Source: Nocardia cyriacigeorgica (GTDB lineage: Bacteria; Actinomycetota; Actinomycetes; Mycobacteriales; Mycobacteriaceae). Taken from it: a stretch of DNA of 64,000 nt. The notes beneath the pieces were generated by a model. That model saw only the letters and a program-made list of their open reading frames with translations. It did no database searches and was not told the DNA's origin. Positions within the stretch are counted from its first letter, which is position 1. The number at the start of each line of letters is the position of its first letter. The position numbers were made by a program, and so were the translations under genes. Positions 9,454-18,216 of this stretch are shown piece by piece. Where the stretch lies: contig NZ_JAAGUY010000005.1 in assembly GCF_010868145.1 (NCBI RefSeq), positions 124,001 to 188,000 on the forward strand, in the 5' to 3' direction.

Positions 9454-10326
9454 TCAGTGCGACGACGGGCCCCATTCCATGGGCACGCCTTTGGAGGCCA
9501 GGTACGGAATCGGGTCGATCTTGGCGCCGCCCTGGTCCCAGATCTCCAGGTGCAGGTGCGGGCCGGTGGACTGGCCGCGGTTGCCGACGGAGGCGATGAC
9601 GTCACCGGCGTTCACGCGCTGACCGGCCTGCACGAACATGTCGTTCACGTGGCCGTACACGGCGGTGGTGCCGTCGTCCTGCAGGACCCGTACCCAGAGG
9701 CCGAAGCCGGAGGCCGGACCGGCCTCGACGACAGTGCCGCTGCTGACGGAGTGGATGGGCGCGCCGAGCGCATCGGCGAAGTCGATGCCGTAGTGCATCG
9801 CGCCCCAGCGGCTGCCGTAGGAGGAGCTGACGGCGCCTGCGACGGGGCGAACGGCGGCGGCCGGAGCCACCTGCTGCTGCAGATCCTTGAGCACCTGCTC
9901 GGCGTGTGCCAGCGGGCCCGCGATCTCGGGCGGCAGACCGCCGAGACCGAACGGGGCGGCGACCGGAGCGGCGGCGACCGGAGCGGCCACCGGGGTGACG
10001 GCCTCGGCGATCGGCGCCGCAGCGGCAGACGCCTCGGCGGCCGGGGCCTCGGCGGCGGGCTCGGCGAAGGCAACGGGCGCGACGTCGTGGTCGGCGTCGT
10101 TGTCGTTGTGCGAACCGGGCAGCAGCGGCGACGCGTAGGCGATGGCCGGGGCGACCTGGGCGGCGGTACCGATCAGTGCGCCCGCGGCGACGGCGGCGGT
10201 GGCCGCGGCCTTGACGCGCTCGACGCGGCCGGCTTCGGCGCGGTGCCGCGTCGGCCGACCCTCGGCACCATCGCCGATGAGGCTGGAGACGGTAACGGAA
10301 CTGGGGCCTACTCGGTGCTGCGGCAA
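9454..10326 (-). CDS. Secreted M23-family (LytM-type) metallopeptidase
   Basis: A 290-aa predicted peptidoglycan endopeptidase exported to the cell wall. The order is a basic N-terminus, a hydrophobic alanine-rich signal segment (about residues 38-65), a long Ala/Pro linker, and a C-terminal M23 domain (about 165-285). Zinc-site motifs are intact: MHYGIDFAD (H and D) and TGPHLHLEIWD (HxH). A third motif reads YGHVNDM. The start is TTG with an AGGA ribosome binding site 7 bases upstream. A -10/-35 pair is seen at 10442-10469. The gene is monocistronic and divergent from the nitronate monooxygenase. The role in wall remodelling follows from the family; the cleavage site cannot be read. Confidence 0.93.
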   Translation of the reverse strand: MPQHRVGPSSVTVSSLIGDGAEGRPTRHRAEAGRVERVKAAATAAVAAGALIGTAAQVAPAIAYASPLLPGSHNDNDADHDVAPVAFAEPAAEAPAAEASAAAAPIAEAVTPVAAPVAAAPVAAPFGLGGLPPEIAGPLAHAEQVLKDLQQQVAPAAAVRPVAGAVSSSYGSRWGAMHYGIDFADALGAPIHSVSSGTVVEAGPASGFGLWVRVLQDDGTTAVYGHVNDMFVQAGQRVNAGDVIASVGNRGQSTGPHLHLEIWDQGGAKIDPIPYLASKGVPMEWGPSSH

Positions 10327-10441
10327 AGCTTCGTCCTAGCGTCCGATGAACAATGGTCACGAATACCGATCCGGTGCCGACCGTCGGTAACGATCCGCCG
10401 GAACCGAACGAAATAACGTTTCGGCATCCGTTGTGACGGGA

Positions 10442-10469
10442 ACTCTACCCCGTCGTGACCATTTCGCAA
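10442..10469 (-). promoter_or_regulatory. Candidate sigma-A-type promoter of the M23 peptidase gene
   Basis: On the minus strand TTGCGA (10464-10469) and TAGAGT (10442-10447) are separated by 16 bases. This would give an untranslated leader of about 105-110 bases before the TTG start. The call is based only on motif match. Confidence 0.45.
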
Positions 10470-10554
10470 CCTTCGATGCCGTTTGGATCACGTATGCGCA
10501 GGTAATCGCCAGTTCAGGGCTGCGCATCGTTGATAACGGGACGAGACTCGAACC

Positions 10555-11583
10555 GTGATCATCGACGACGTCAACGTTCCGATCGTGCTCGCACCCATGG
10601 CGGGCGGACCCTCCACGCCCGAACTCACCGCCGCGGTCGCCGAGGCAGGCGGATTCGGCGTACTCGCCGCCGGATACCTGACCGCGGCCGCCCTCGCCGA
10701 CCGCATCGCCGCCACCCGAGCGGCCACCTCGGCGCCGTTCGGCGTGAACCTGTTCGTGCCGAGCGCACCCACCCCGCCGGGCGCGTTCACCGGATATCTG
10801 GACAGACTGCGCGCACGGTTCCCGGTGGGCGAACCGAAGCACGACACCGATGACTGGGACGCCAAGCTGGACCTGCTCTCCGCCGATCCCGTCGCAGTCG
10901 TGACGTTCACCTTCGGTTGCCCGTCGGCGGCGGAAGTGCGGCGCATGCACGAGGCGGGCTCGGAGGTATGGGTAACGGTCACCTCGCCCGATGAGGCAAT
11001 GATCGCCGTGGCCGCCGGCGCCGACGTCCTCGTCGCCCAGGGCGCCGAGGCGGGTGGACACCGGGCCACCTTCGTCGACCGCGTCGAAGACGATGCCGCC
11101 GATCCGCTCGGCCTGCTGACCCTGCTGCAACTGCTCACCGCATCGACGGACCGGCCGATCATCGCCGCGGGCGGCCTTGCCACCGGCGCCGGGATCGCCG
11201 CGGTCCTCGCCGCCGGTGCCACCGCCGCACAACTGGGCACCGCGTTTCTCCGATGCCCGGAAGCCGGCACCAATCAACTACTGCGTGACGCGGTCGGCGG
11301 CGACACCCCGACCATGCTGACCCGAGCCTTCACTGGGCGACGAGCACGCGGCCTGCGCAACCGCTTCCTCACCGATTTCACCGCCGACGCACCCGTCGCG
11401 TATCCGGAGATCCACTACGCCACAGGGCCATTGCGGGCCGCCGCCCGAACCGACGGTGACGCGGATGCGGTGAACCTGTGGGCCGGGCAAGCACATTCGC
11501 TGACCAGGCCACTCCCTGCCGCAGAGCTGATCGCGACACTCGCGGCGGAAACGAAAACCGCACTGGAATCGGCACTTTCATAA
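10555..11583 (+). CDS. Nitronate monooxygenase (2-nitropropane dioxygenase family)
   Basis: A 342-aa FMN-dependent TIM-barrel protein that, by family, oxidises alkyl nitronates or propionate-3-nitronate. It begins with the characteristic PIVLAPMAGG strand and carries ADVLVAQGAEAGGHR and AGGLATGAG phosphate-binding elements and QLGTAFLRCPEAG near residue 235. The length fits the family. The start is GTG; GGGACGA lies about 12 bases upstream. It is divergent from the M23 gene and followed 75 bases later by the SCO5389-like gene. FabK-type enoyl reductase is a related fold, but the short length and the AEAGGHR element favour nitronate monooxygenase. Confidence 0.9.
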   Translation: MIIDDVNVPIVLAPMAGGPSTPELTAAVAEAGGFGVLAAGYLTAAALADRIAATRAATSAPFGVNLFVPSAPTPPGAFTGYLDRLRARFPVGEPKHDTDDWDAKLDLLSADPVAVVTFTFGCPSAAEVRRMHEAGSEVWVTVTSPDEAMIAVAAGADVLVAQGAEAGGHRATFVDRVEDDAADPLGLLTLLQLLTASTDRPIIAAGGLATGAGIAAVLAAGATAAQLGTAFLRCPEAGTNQLLRDAVGGDTPTMLTRAFTGRRARGLRNRFLTDFTADAPVAYPEIHYATGPLRAAARTDGDADAVNLWAGQAHSLTRPLPAAELIATLAAETKTALESALS

Positions 11584-11658
11584 CGAATCCAGTCTTGTTG
11601 ACAACGACTTTCGTTTAGACTCGAGTCGCAGATCGCAGCGAACCGACAGGAGAGCGTT

Positions 11659-12051
11659 ATGTCCCTCGATGTCCCCACCGCCCTGCTCGAACGCGCCGAA
11701 CAAGGCGAGGTAGACGACGCCGAATTCGTCGAATGTGTCAAGAACTCACTGCCCTACGCCTGGGAAGTGGTGAGCCGCGTCGCCGGCGAATTACAGTCCG
11801 GGACAGCCGAATTCGCCGACAACGAGGTACCGCCACCGGACGAGGTCGCCCGCGGACAGCTGCTGCGCGCCCTGGCCTCCGACGCCATCCGCGGCGGGCT
11901 GGAACGGCATTTCGGCGTGAAGCTGGCCTTCCAGAACTGCCACCGGGTGGCGGCGTTCCCGCTGTCGGCCGTCGGCGGGGAGACCTATACGACGTTCATC
12001 GGAACGCGGGCTCAGCTGCTGAACCAGAGCCCGGAACTGCGTAACTGCTAG
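11659..12051 (+). CDS. SCO5389-family protein of unknown function
   Basis: A 130-aa soluble, acidic protein without signal peptide or membrane segment. I recognise the family (actinobacterial SCO5389 homologues) from elements such as SLPYAWEVVSRVAGEL, FADNEVPPPDE and RGQLLRALASDAIRGGLE. Its function is not known to me. The start has a good AGGAGA site 6 bases before ATG. A TAGACT element at 11616-11621 could be its -10 box, but no -35 sits at a normal distance. The gene ends just before a strong bidirectional terminator shared with the convergent acyl-CoA ligase gene. Confidence 0.82.
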   Translation: MSLDVPTALLERAEQGEVDDAEFVECVKNSLPYAWEVVSRVAGELQSGTAEFADNEVPPPDEVARGQLLRALASDAIRGGLERHFGVKLAFQNCHRVAAFPLSAVGGETYTTFIGTRAQLLNQSPELRNC

Positions 12052-12081
12052 TCACGCCACCGCGTACGGGTTGCGCGGAAC

Positions 12082-12127
12082 ACGACGAACGGCCCCGCCC
12101 TGACATCAGGGCGGGGCCGTTCGTCGT
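12082..12127. terminator. Bidirectional hairpin terminator with perfect 22-bp stem
   Basis: Bases 12082-12103 are perfectly complementary to 12106-12127 around a CA centre. The stem is GC-rich in the middle and ends ACGACGAA/TTCGTCGT. It lies between the convergent SCO5389-like gene (stop 12051) and the acyl-CoA ligase gene (stop 12133), so it should terminate both. Confidence 0.9.
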
Positions 12128-12132
12128 TCAAC

Positions 12133-13779
12133 TCACGCGAGCGTGATCACCGACAGATCACCGTCGGCGTACTGGGCACGCAGCCGCTTCTTGTCGAACT
12201 TACCCACGCTCGTCTTCGGAACCTCCGCGATGAACGTCCAGCGTTCCGGCAGCTGCCATTTCGCGAACTTGCCCGCGAGGTACTCGCGCAGTTCTTCGGC
12301 CTGCTTCTCCGCGGCCTCCGTGCCCTCGGCGAGCACGATCGCCACCAGAGGACGCTCGTCCCACTTATCGTCCGGCACACCGATGACCGCGGCCTCGGCG
12401 ACCGACGGGTGGCCCATGACGGCGTTCTCCAGGTCGACCGAGGAGATCCACTCACCACCGGACTTGATGACGTCCTTGGAGCGGTCAACCAGGGTGAGAT
12501 AGCCGTTCGGGCTGATCTTGCCGACGTCGCCGGTGCGCAGCCAGCCGTTGTCGAACTTGTCCGGGTCGACCGCGGAACCGTCGGGCGAATAGTAGGAGCC
12601 GGTGATCCACGGCCCGCGCACCTCGAGTTCGCCGAGGGATTCACCGTCGTTGGGTACCACGCTGCCGTCGTCGGCGACCAGCCGCGCCCGCACACCGGCC
12701 GGGAAGCGGCCCTGGGTGATCCGGTACGCCCATTCCTCTTCGCCTTCGACGCCGGCGGGCGGATGCGCGACACTGCCGAGCGGCGAGGTCTCGGTCATGC
12801 CCCAGGCATGGATCACCCGCACACCGTGCTGCTCCTGGAAGGCGCGCATCATCGACGGCGGCACCGCCGAACCACCGACGACCACCGACCGAAGATGAGT
12901 GATGTCCTGAGGCGAAGCAGCCAGCCCGGCCAGCACGCCACCCCAGATGGTCGGCACCGCGGCGGCGAAGGTCGGCTTGACCGATGCCATCATCTCCAGC
13001 AGCGGGCCCGGCTGCAGGAAACGGTCCGGCATCAGCAGATTCGCGCCCGCCATCAACGCCGCGTACGGCAGGCCCCACGCGTTGGCGTGGAACAGCGGCA
13101 CGATCGCGAGGATGGTGTCGGTGTTGTAGAGCCCCATACCGTTCGGGGAGGCGACCTGCGTGGCGTGCAGCCAGTTCGAGCGGTGTGAGTAGACCACGCC
13201 CTTGGGGTCTCCGGTGGTGCCGGAGGTGTAGCACATCGCGGCGGCCGAGCGTTCGTCGATGACCGGGAAGTCGAAGGTGTCGGACTGCGCGTCCAGCAGT
13301 TCCCGGTAGGAGTGCACCTGCACGCCCTCGGGTGCGGTGAGGGTGGAGGCATCGCCATTGGCGACGATGACGTGGCGGACCGTCGTCAGCCGCGGCAGGT
13401 ACTGGGCGAACATCGGCACCAGCGTGCCGTCGACGATCACGACCTGGTCCTCGGCATGGTTGGCCACGAACACCAGCTGATCCGGGAACAGCCGGATGTT
13501 GAGCGCGTGCAGCACCGCGCCCATCGCAGGGACAGCGACGTAGGCGACCAGGTGCTCATTGTTGTTCCACATGAACGTGCCGACCCGGTCGCCTTCACCG
13601 ATTCCGAGCCCACGCAGCGCATTCGCCAGCCGCGCCGAATCGGCGCCGGCCTCGCGGTAGGTCATGGTGCGCAGGCCGTCACCGGTCCAAGTGGACACGG
13701 TGGCATCACCGACGAACGTCGACGCGTAATTCAACAACGTCGCCAGCGACAGCTGGTCGTCCTGCATGGTGCTCAACAT
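12133..13779 (-). CDS. Long- or medium-chain fatty acid--CoA ligase (FadD-type)
   Basis: A 548-aa ANL-superfamily enzyme that activates a carboxylic acid to acyl-AMP and then acyl-CoA. Motifs: YTSGTTGDPKGVVYSHRS (AMP loop), AWGMTETSP (A5), GWLRTGDVG (A7) and SVGKFDKKRLR with the catalytic lysine near the C-terminus. There is no signal peptide. I chose ATG 13779 because GAGGGG lies 9 bases upstream; an in-frame ATG at 13845 would add 22 unsupported residues. It is divergent from the flavin monooxygenase, a pairing that would fit use of Baeyer-Villiger products (inference). The acyl substrate cannot be deduced. Confidence 0.92.
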   Translation of the reverse strand: MLSTMQDDQLSLATLLNYASTFVGDATVSTWTGDGLRTMTYREAGADSARLANALRGLGIGEGDRVGTFMWNNNEHLVAYVAVPAMGAVLHALNIRLFPDQLVFVANHAEDQVVIVDGTLVPMFAQYLPRLTTVRHVIVANGDASTLTAPEGVQVHSYRELLDAQSDTFDFPVIDERSAAAMCYTSGTTGDPKGVVYSHRSNWLHATQVASPNGMGLYNTDTILAIVPLFHANAWGLPYAALMAGANLLMPDRFLQPGPLLEMMASVKPTFAAAVPTIWGGVLAGLAASPQDITHLRSVVVGGSAVPPSMMRAFQEQHGVRVIHAWGMTETSPLGSVAHPPAGVEGEEEWAYRITQGRFPAGVRARLVADDGSVVPNDGESLGELEVRGPWITGSYYSPDGSAVDPDKFDNGWLRTGDVGKISPNGYLTLVDRSKDVIKSGGEWISSVDLENAVMGHPSVAEAAVIGVPDDKWDERPLVAIVLAEGTEAAEKQAEELREYLAGKFAKWQLPERWTFIAEVPKTSVGKFDKKRLRAQYADGDLSVITLA

Positions 13780-14164
13780 CGAAATGGACCCCTCACTCTC
13801 GGGCGAACGGTCATGTCCCGGCACCTCGACCAGGACATGAGCCACATCACACCGGGGAGCCTACCCAAGAGTAGGTCGAGTGGGTGGGGAACTTCGTGGC
13901 GGCGAGAGATGCCGCTGACCGGACCTACCGAGACCGAACCGGGCTGTCGAGTTCCGGCCCGACGTGCCGGCGGCACCCCCAGCTTGCCGCCGGCACCGGA
14001 TCCCGGTGACCGGGGCCCGTCACGTGTCTAGTGGCAAGGGCGCTGTCGTGCCAACTTTCAGGCAGCTACGGCTACACCCAACGGATGGACAGAGTGGCCG
14101 GAAATATGGATTTGTTGTCCGTCGATCTCTTCGGACCAGCCCGTTTCCGGCTTACTCTCGAACC
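13780..14164. other. Divergent intergenic region between acyl-CoA ligase and flavin monooxygenase
   Basis: This 385-base stretch holds the start region of both divergent genes. Its open frames have no recognisable domain and no ribosome binding site. I see no clear dyad or promoter pair and no RNA gene in it. Confidence 0.4.
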
Positions 14165-15637
14165 ATGACATCGCCGTCGATCATCATCATCGGAGCCGGT
14201 TTCGGCGGGCTCGGTATGGCCATGGAGCTGCGTCGAGCCGGGATCGGTGACTTCACCATCCTGGAACGCGCGGCAGACCTCGGCGGCGTGTGGCGGGAGA
14301 ACACCTACCCCGGCGCCGCATGCGATGTGCCGTCGCCGCTGTACTCCTGGTCCTACGAACCGAAATCCGATTGGCCGCGGCGGTTTTCCGAGCAGGCCGA
14401 TATCCATGCCTATATGCAGGGAGTCGCCGACAAGTACGGGCTGACGCGGCATATCCAGTTCGGCACGGAGGTCACCGACGCCGAATTCGACGAACAGTCC
14501 GCGCAGTGGCAGATCCGACTCGCCGACGGCTCCCGGCTCACCGCCGATGTGCTGATCTCCGCGGTCGGCCAACTCTCCCGTCCGGCCATGCCGAATATCG
14601 CTGGCATGGACTCCTTCGCCGGGCCCGCCTTCCACTCCGCCGAATGGGATCACGGCGTCGACCTGACCGGTAAACGGGTGGCCTGCATCGGGACCGGCGC
14701 CAGCGCGGTCCAGTACATTCCGCGCATCCAGCCGCAGGTCGACAAGCTGACGCTGTTCCAGCGTTCGGCCGCCTGGATCATCCCCAAGCCCGATATCGCC
14801 TACAAGCCGATTCACCACACCATGTTCAAATACCTGCCGCCGCTGCGGATGGCCGAACGGTTCGTGGCGTGGTCGTTCTTCGAGCTGATCGCCCTGGCCA
14901 TCACTGATGTGCCCGGACTCAAGGGACCGGTCGTCGCGATCGCGGACCGCCACCGCGAGAAGCAGGTCCCCGATCCGGAACTGCGTGCCAAACTGACCCC
15001 CGACTACGAGGCAGGCTGTAAGCGCGGGCTGCTGTCCAACGACTACTTCCCCGCCCTCACCCAGCCGAACGTGCACGTGGAAACCACCGCCATCACCGAG
15101 ATCACACCCAACGGCGTGCGCACCGCTGACGGTGTGGAACACGAGGTCGACGTCATCATCTACGGCACGGGATTCAAGGGCACCGAATTCCTGGCCCCGA
15201 TGAACATCTACGGCACGGGCGGCCGCAAGCTCGCCGACACCTGGGCCGACGAGGGCGCCCGCGCCTATCTCGGCGTCTCGGTCCCCGACTTCCCGAACCT
15301 GTTCATGATGTACGGCCCGAACACCAACGTCGGCTCCGGTTCCATCATCTACATGCTCGAAGCCCAGGCCCGCTACATCCGCCAGATCATCGAGTACCTC
15401 ACCACCCGGCCCGGCCGCGCCGTCGCCGCCCGCCCCGACACCGAGCAGGCCTGGGACGACTGGCTCCAGAAGCGCCTGAAGGACACCCCCTGGAACTTCT
15501 GCTCCAGCTGGTACCGCAATGCCTCGGGCCGCATCACCAACAACTGGCCCGGCGCGACCTTGCTGTATCGCTGGAAGACGCGGCGTTTCGACCCGGCGGA
15601 TTACACGGAGTCGCGGGTGCCCGCAGCGAGCCGCTGA
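14165..15637 (+). CDS. FAD-dependent monooxygenase, Baeyer-Villiger type I family
   Basis: A 490-aa flavoprotein. An N-terminal FAD Rossmann motif (IIIGAGFGGLG) and a second NADPH Rossmann motif (CIGTGASAVQ, near residue 180) flank the sequence FAGPAFHSAEWD. That sequence is a variant of the Baeyer-Villiger fingerprint FxGxxxHxxxWP in which the final proline is aspartate. The region after residue 330 (IIYGTGFKGTEFLAPM) is typical of the family. The reaction by family is NADPH/O2-dependent insertion of oxygen into a ketone, or S/N oxidation. The start is ATG 14165, where the GAGFGG motif begins at the expected place; the upstream extension is not protein-like. The ribosome binding site is weak. 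Confidence 0.9.
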   Translation: MTSPSIIIIGAGFGGLGMAMELRRAGIGDFTILERAADLGGVWRENTYPGAACDVPSPLYSWSYEPKSDWPRRFSEQADIHAYMQGVADKYGLTRHIQFGTEVTDAEFDEQSAQWQIRLADGSRLTADVLISAVGQLSRPAMPNIAGMDSFAGPAFHSAEWDHGVDLTGKRVACIGTGASAVQYIPRIQPQVDKLTLFQRSAAWIIPKPDIAYKPIHHTMFKYLPPLRMAERFVAWSFFELIALAITDVPGLKGPVVAIADRHREKQVPDPELRAKLTPDYEAGCKRGLLSNDYFPALTQPNVHVETTAITEITPNGVRTADGVEHEVDVIIYGTGFKGTEFLAPMNIYGTGGRKLADTWADEGARAYLGVSVPDFPNLFMMYGPNTNVGSGSIIYMLEAQARYIRQIIEYLTTRPGRAVAARPDTEQAWDDWLQKRLKDTPWNFCSSWYRNASGRITNNWPGATLLYRWKTRRFDPADYTESRVPAASR

Positions 15638-15697
15638 GCCGGCTACCGCCACAGCCGATCCGCGCATGCAGTGGTACGCGACCGGACGGTTCCCCGC

Positions 15698-16270
15698 TCA
15701 ACTGGCGCGTTCGGCCGGTAGGTGCAAATCGAGTAGTTCGCCGAGATGCCTGCCGACCTGATCCAGCGGTGCGGTGGAGTTCTGCGCCATCGAGAGGATG
15801 ACAGCCCCCTCGACCGCGGCGAGCATCGTGGTGGCGAGCGATTCCGCGGTCTCGGGATCGAGGTCGTGCTCGGCCAGCCGGTCGGCCAGGATTTGCTGCC
15901 ATTCCTGATACGTCTGTCTGGCGACCTCGGCGGCCTCGGGTGCGACGGAGCGGCCGAGCGATGCCGCGACCACCGGGCAGCCCGCGGTGAAATCGCTCGT
16001 TTGCAGCACCCCCTTCCAGCGGCCGACGAAGGCGGTGATGCCCCGCCGGGGGCTACCGGCGGTGAGTTCGCGCAGCCAGTCACTCATCGCCTTCCCCGCT
16101 ACCCGGGTCGATTCGGCGATCAGTTCGGCCTTTCCGCCCGGAAAGCTCAGATAGATCGAGCGGCGGGAAACTCCGCTGTGCGCGAGCAGTTCGCTGAGTC
16201 CGGTACCCGCCACACCATTGCGCCGGACCAGTTCGATTGCACTGCCGATCAGGCAGTCACGTACGGCCAC
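15698..16270 (-). CDS. TetR-family repressor (LmrA/YxaF type)
   Basis: A 190-aa regulator. The N-terminal helix-turn-helix spans about residues 5-50 (GLSELLAHSGVSRRSIYLSF). The C-terminal ligand domain contains GCPVVAASLG, which is typical of the LmrA/YxaF subgroup. It is divergent from the OYE-Ddn fusion, with 78 bases between the starts. Two dyads of the same 6-4-6 architecture lie in that gap (16280-16295 and 16313-16328), so it very likely represses the fusion gene and itself. The inducer is unknown; an electrophilic or quinone-like substrate of the neighbouring reductase is a guess. Confidence 0.9.
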   Translation of the reverse strand: MAVRDCLIGSAIELVRRNGVAGTGLSELLAHSGVSRRSIYLSFPGGKAELIAESTRVAGKAMSDWLRELTAGSPRRGITAFVGRWKGVLQTSDFTAGCPVVAASLGRSVAPEAAEVARQTYQEWQQILADRLAEHDLDPETAESLATTMLAAVEGAVILSMAQNSTAPLDQVGRHLGELLDLHLPAERAS

Positions 16271-16279
16271 CCTTGCGAC

Positions 16280-16295
16280 TATACCGATCGATCTA
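16280..16295. promoter_or_regulatory. Candidate TetR operator, copy 1
   Basis: TATACC-GATC-GATCTA is a 6-4-6 dyad with one mismatch per half relative to TAGACC/GGTCTA. It is centred 33 bases (about three helical turns) from copy 2. Confidence 0.55.
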
Positions 16296-16312
16296 CTACC
16301 CTCGCTCCCGAC

Positions 16313-16328
16313 TAGACCAATCGGTTTA
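16313..16328. promoter_or_regulatory. Candidate TetR operator, copy 2
   Basis: TAGACC-AATC-GGTTTA is a 6-4-6 dyad with a single mismatch between halves, placed 21 bases before the ATG of the OYE-Ddn fusion. The TAGACC/GGTCTA half-site resembles operators reported for LmrA/YxaF-type regulators. Confidence 0.65.
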
Positions 16329-16348
16329 CCAGCGAATCAGGAGCCGCC

Positions 16349-18028
16349 ATGACCGTCCTGCACGAACCACTCGAGCTCGGCTGCGGACTGGTGCTGCCGA
16401 ACCGGATGATGAAGTCCGCGCTCAGTGAAGGACTCGGCACCGCCGGGCAGGGACCGGACGAGCGAATCGAACGCCTGTACACCCGCTGGGGACGCGGCGG
16501 ATACGGGCTCGTGATCACCGGCAATGTCATGGTCGACCGGCGCCAGCTCGGCGAGCCGGGCAATATCGCGATCACCGACGACCGCGATCTCGACGGCCTG
16601 TCCCGCTGGGCCAAGGCCACCAAAGACGGCGGCGCGCCGATCTGGATGCAGCTCAACCATCCGGGCAGACAGGCCAATCCGCTGGCTACCCGGCATCAAC
16701 CGATGGCACCATCTGCGGTCGCGATGAATATCCCCGGCCTGCCCGCGCCGCGGGCGCTGGCCGAAGCCGAGATCGAGGAGATCATCGACCGGTTCGCCGC
16801 CGCGGCCAAGATCGCTGAAACAGCAGGCTTCGACGGCGTGCAGATCCATGGGGCCCACGGGTACCTCGTCTCCCAGTTCTTGTCGCCGCTGACGAACCGG
16901 CGCACCGACGGCTGGGGCGGCGATCCGCAGCGCCGAATGCGCTTTCCGCTCGAGGTCGTCCGCCGGATCCGCTCCGCGGTATCGCCGGGTTTCGGTGTCG
17001 GGATCAAACTGAACTCCGCGGATTTCCAGCGCGGCGGGTTCACCGAGGAGGAATCCCGCGCGGTGATCGAGCAGATCGCCGCCGAGCACGTCGACCTCAT
17101 CGAAATCAGCGGCGGCAGTTATGAATCACCGGCCATGATGGGGCGCGCCGCCAGTACCCGGGCCAGGGAGGCGTACTTCCTGGAGTACGCACAATCGGTG
17201 CGGGAGCTGGCGTCCACGGTGCCCCTCGCGGTGACCGGCGGCTTCCGCAGCCGGACCGCGATGACCGAAGCGGTGGCGAGCGGGGCCTGCGCTATCGTCG
17301 GCGTCGGACGCCCGGCCGCTGTGCACCCCGAGGCCGCCGCCGCGATCCTCGGCGGCACCAACCGGCTCGACACGCCGTCGATCCGGCTCGGGCTGCCCCG
17401 CCGATTGACCGAGGCCGCGGGCGTGAAATCCCTGGACGGCGCCCTCGACCTGCAATGGCATTCCGATCAGCTGCACCGGATCGGCGCGGGTGTGGATCCC
17501 GATCCCGCCAGGTCGCCGTGGTTGACGGCGCTGACCATGGTTAAACGCAACGGTATCGATTCGTTCCGCAGCCGGCGTTCCGCTGGAGCGGAACCAAGTC
17601 GCGATATCCGGCGTAAGTTCGTGATCGAACGCGCCGTCGGCCGCTATGTCGCCAATCCGGCCGTGCGGGCACTCGGCCGGATCGGCGTCACCACCTCGGC
17701 CGCTGCCGAGCTCGAGACCACCGGCCGCAAGAGCGGCCTCACCCGCAGGGTCCCGGTCTCGGCCGCCTTCGACGCCACCGGAGCCTGGCTCATCTCGCAG
17801 CATGGCACCCGATCGGGTTGGGCGCTCAATGTCGGCGACGAGCCGAATATCCGGATCCGCCAAGGCAATCGCTGGCGCACCGGCACCGCCGTACTGCGTC
17901 CCGATGACGATGTCGCCGAACGCGCTCGCGCCTTCGCCCCGCATCCACTACTCGCCGGACTCAGCGCCGCCACCTTCCGAGCCCTGCAAACCGACCCCAT
18001 CTCGGTACGCGTCACCTTCACCGACTGA
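16349..18028 (+). CDS. Old Yellow Enzyme-type NADH:flavin oxidoreductase fused to a Ddn (deazaflavin-dependent nitroreductase) domain
   Basis: A 559-aa two-domain protein. Residues 1-390 form an FMN-binding OYE barrel with the hallmark IHGAHGYLVSQFLSPLTNRR followed by TDGWGG, plus GVGRPAAVHPE near 315. Residues about 425-559 match the Ddn/F420-dependent quinone reductase family (VELETTGRKSG-like ELETTGRKSGLTRRVP, then SQHGTRSGWALNV). A 35-residue arginine-rich linker joins them. The start ATG has AGGAG 6 bases upstream. The frame is continuous with no sign of a sequencing join. By family, the first half reduces enones or nitro groups using NAD(P)H and the second uses F420H2. Two reductases with different cofactors in one chain is unusual. 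It is under probable TetR control. Confidence 0.93.
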   Translation: MTVLHEPLELGCGLVLPNRMMKSALSEGLGTAGQGPDERIERLYTRWGRGGYGLVITGNVMVDRRQLGEPGNIAITDDRDLDGLSRWAKATKDGGAPIWMQLNHPGRQANPLATRHQPMAPSAVAMNIPGLPAPRALAEAEIEEIIDRFAAAAKIAETAGFDGVQIHGAHGYLVSQFLSPLTNRRTDGWGGDPQRRMRFPLEVVRRIRSAVSPGFGVGIKLNSADFQRGGFTEEESRAVIEQIAAEHVDLIEISGGSYESPAMMGRAASTRAREAYFLEYAQSVRELASTVPLAVTGGFRSRTAMTEAVASGACAIVGVGRPAAVHPEAAAAILGGTNRLDTPSIRLGLPRRLTEAAGVKSLDGALDLQWHSDQLHRIGAGVDPDPARSPWLTALTMVKRNGIDSFRSRRSAGAEPSRDIRRKFVIERAVGRYVANPAVRALGRIGVTTSAAAELETTGRKSGLTRRVPVSAAFDATGAWLISQHGTRSGWALNVGDEPNIRIRQGNRWRTGTAVLRPDDDVAERARAFAPHPLLAGLSAATFRALQTDPISVRVTFTD

Positions 18029-18053
18029 CCCTTCCCGAGGGAGACACGACGGA

Positions 18054-18085
18054 CGCCCTCGCCGGAACCCGAGCCGACGAGGGCG
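18054..18085 (+). terminator. Possible hairpin terminator after the OYE-Ddn gene
   Basis: CGCCCTCG (18054-18061) pairs perfectly with CGAGGGCG (18078-18085) across a 16-base loop. It starts 26 bases after the stop codon and has no T tract. Confidence 0.4.
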
Positions 18086-18216
18086 AGCGAGTACCTTGCC
18101 GGGCCCGACCCGGCCGCGCATCCACCGTGTCGCGTGGCACAGGCCCTACAAGGTAGGCTCTCCAACCGGGATCGGAGTCCGGCCGGCGAAGAAGCCGTCC
18201 AGCGACTCGGTATCCA

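Noticed and set aside
10327..10554. Possible c-di-AMP (ydaO) riboswitch upstream of the M23 peptidase
   Set aside because: Such riboswitches precede some actinobacterial wall hydrolase genes, but I could not find the conserved cores in the roughly 110-base leader. Only an 8-bp inverted repeat (10494-10527) is present.
11598..11621. TTGACA and TAGACT as a promoter for the SCO5389-like gene
   Set aside because: The two boxes are separated by only 12 bases, too short for a sigma-70 promoter.
14072..15667. A 531-codon open frame antisense to the flavin monooxygenase
   Set aside because: It has no motifs and a Gly/Val/Asp-rich composition typical of an antisense shadow. The plus strand has intact Rossmann motifs.
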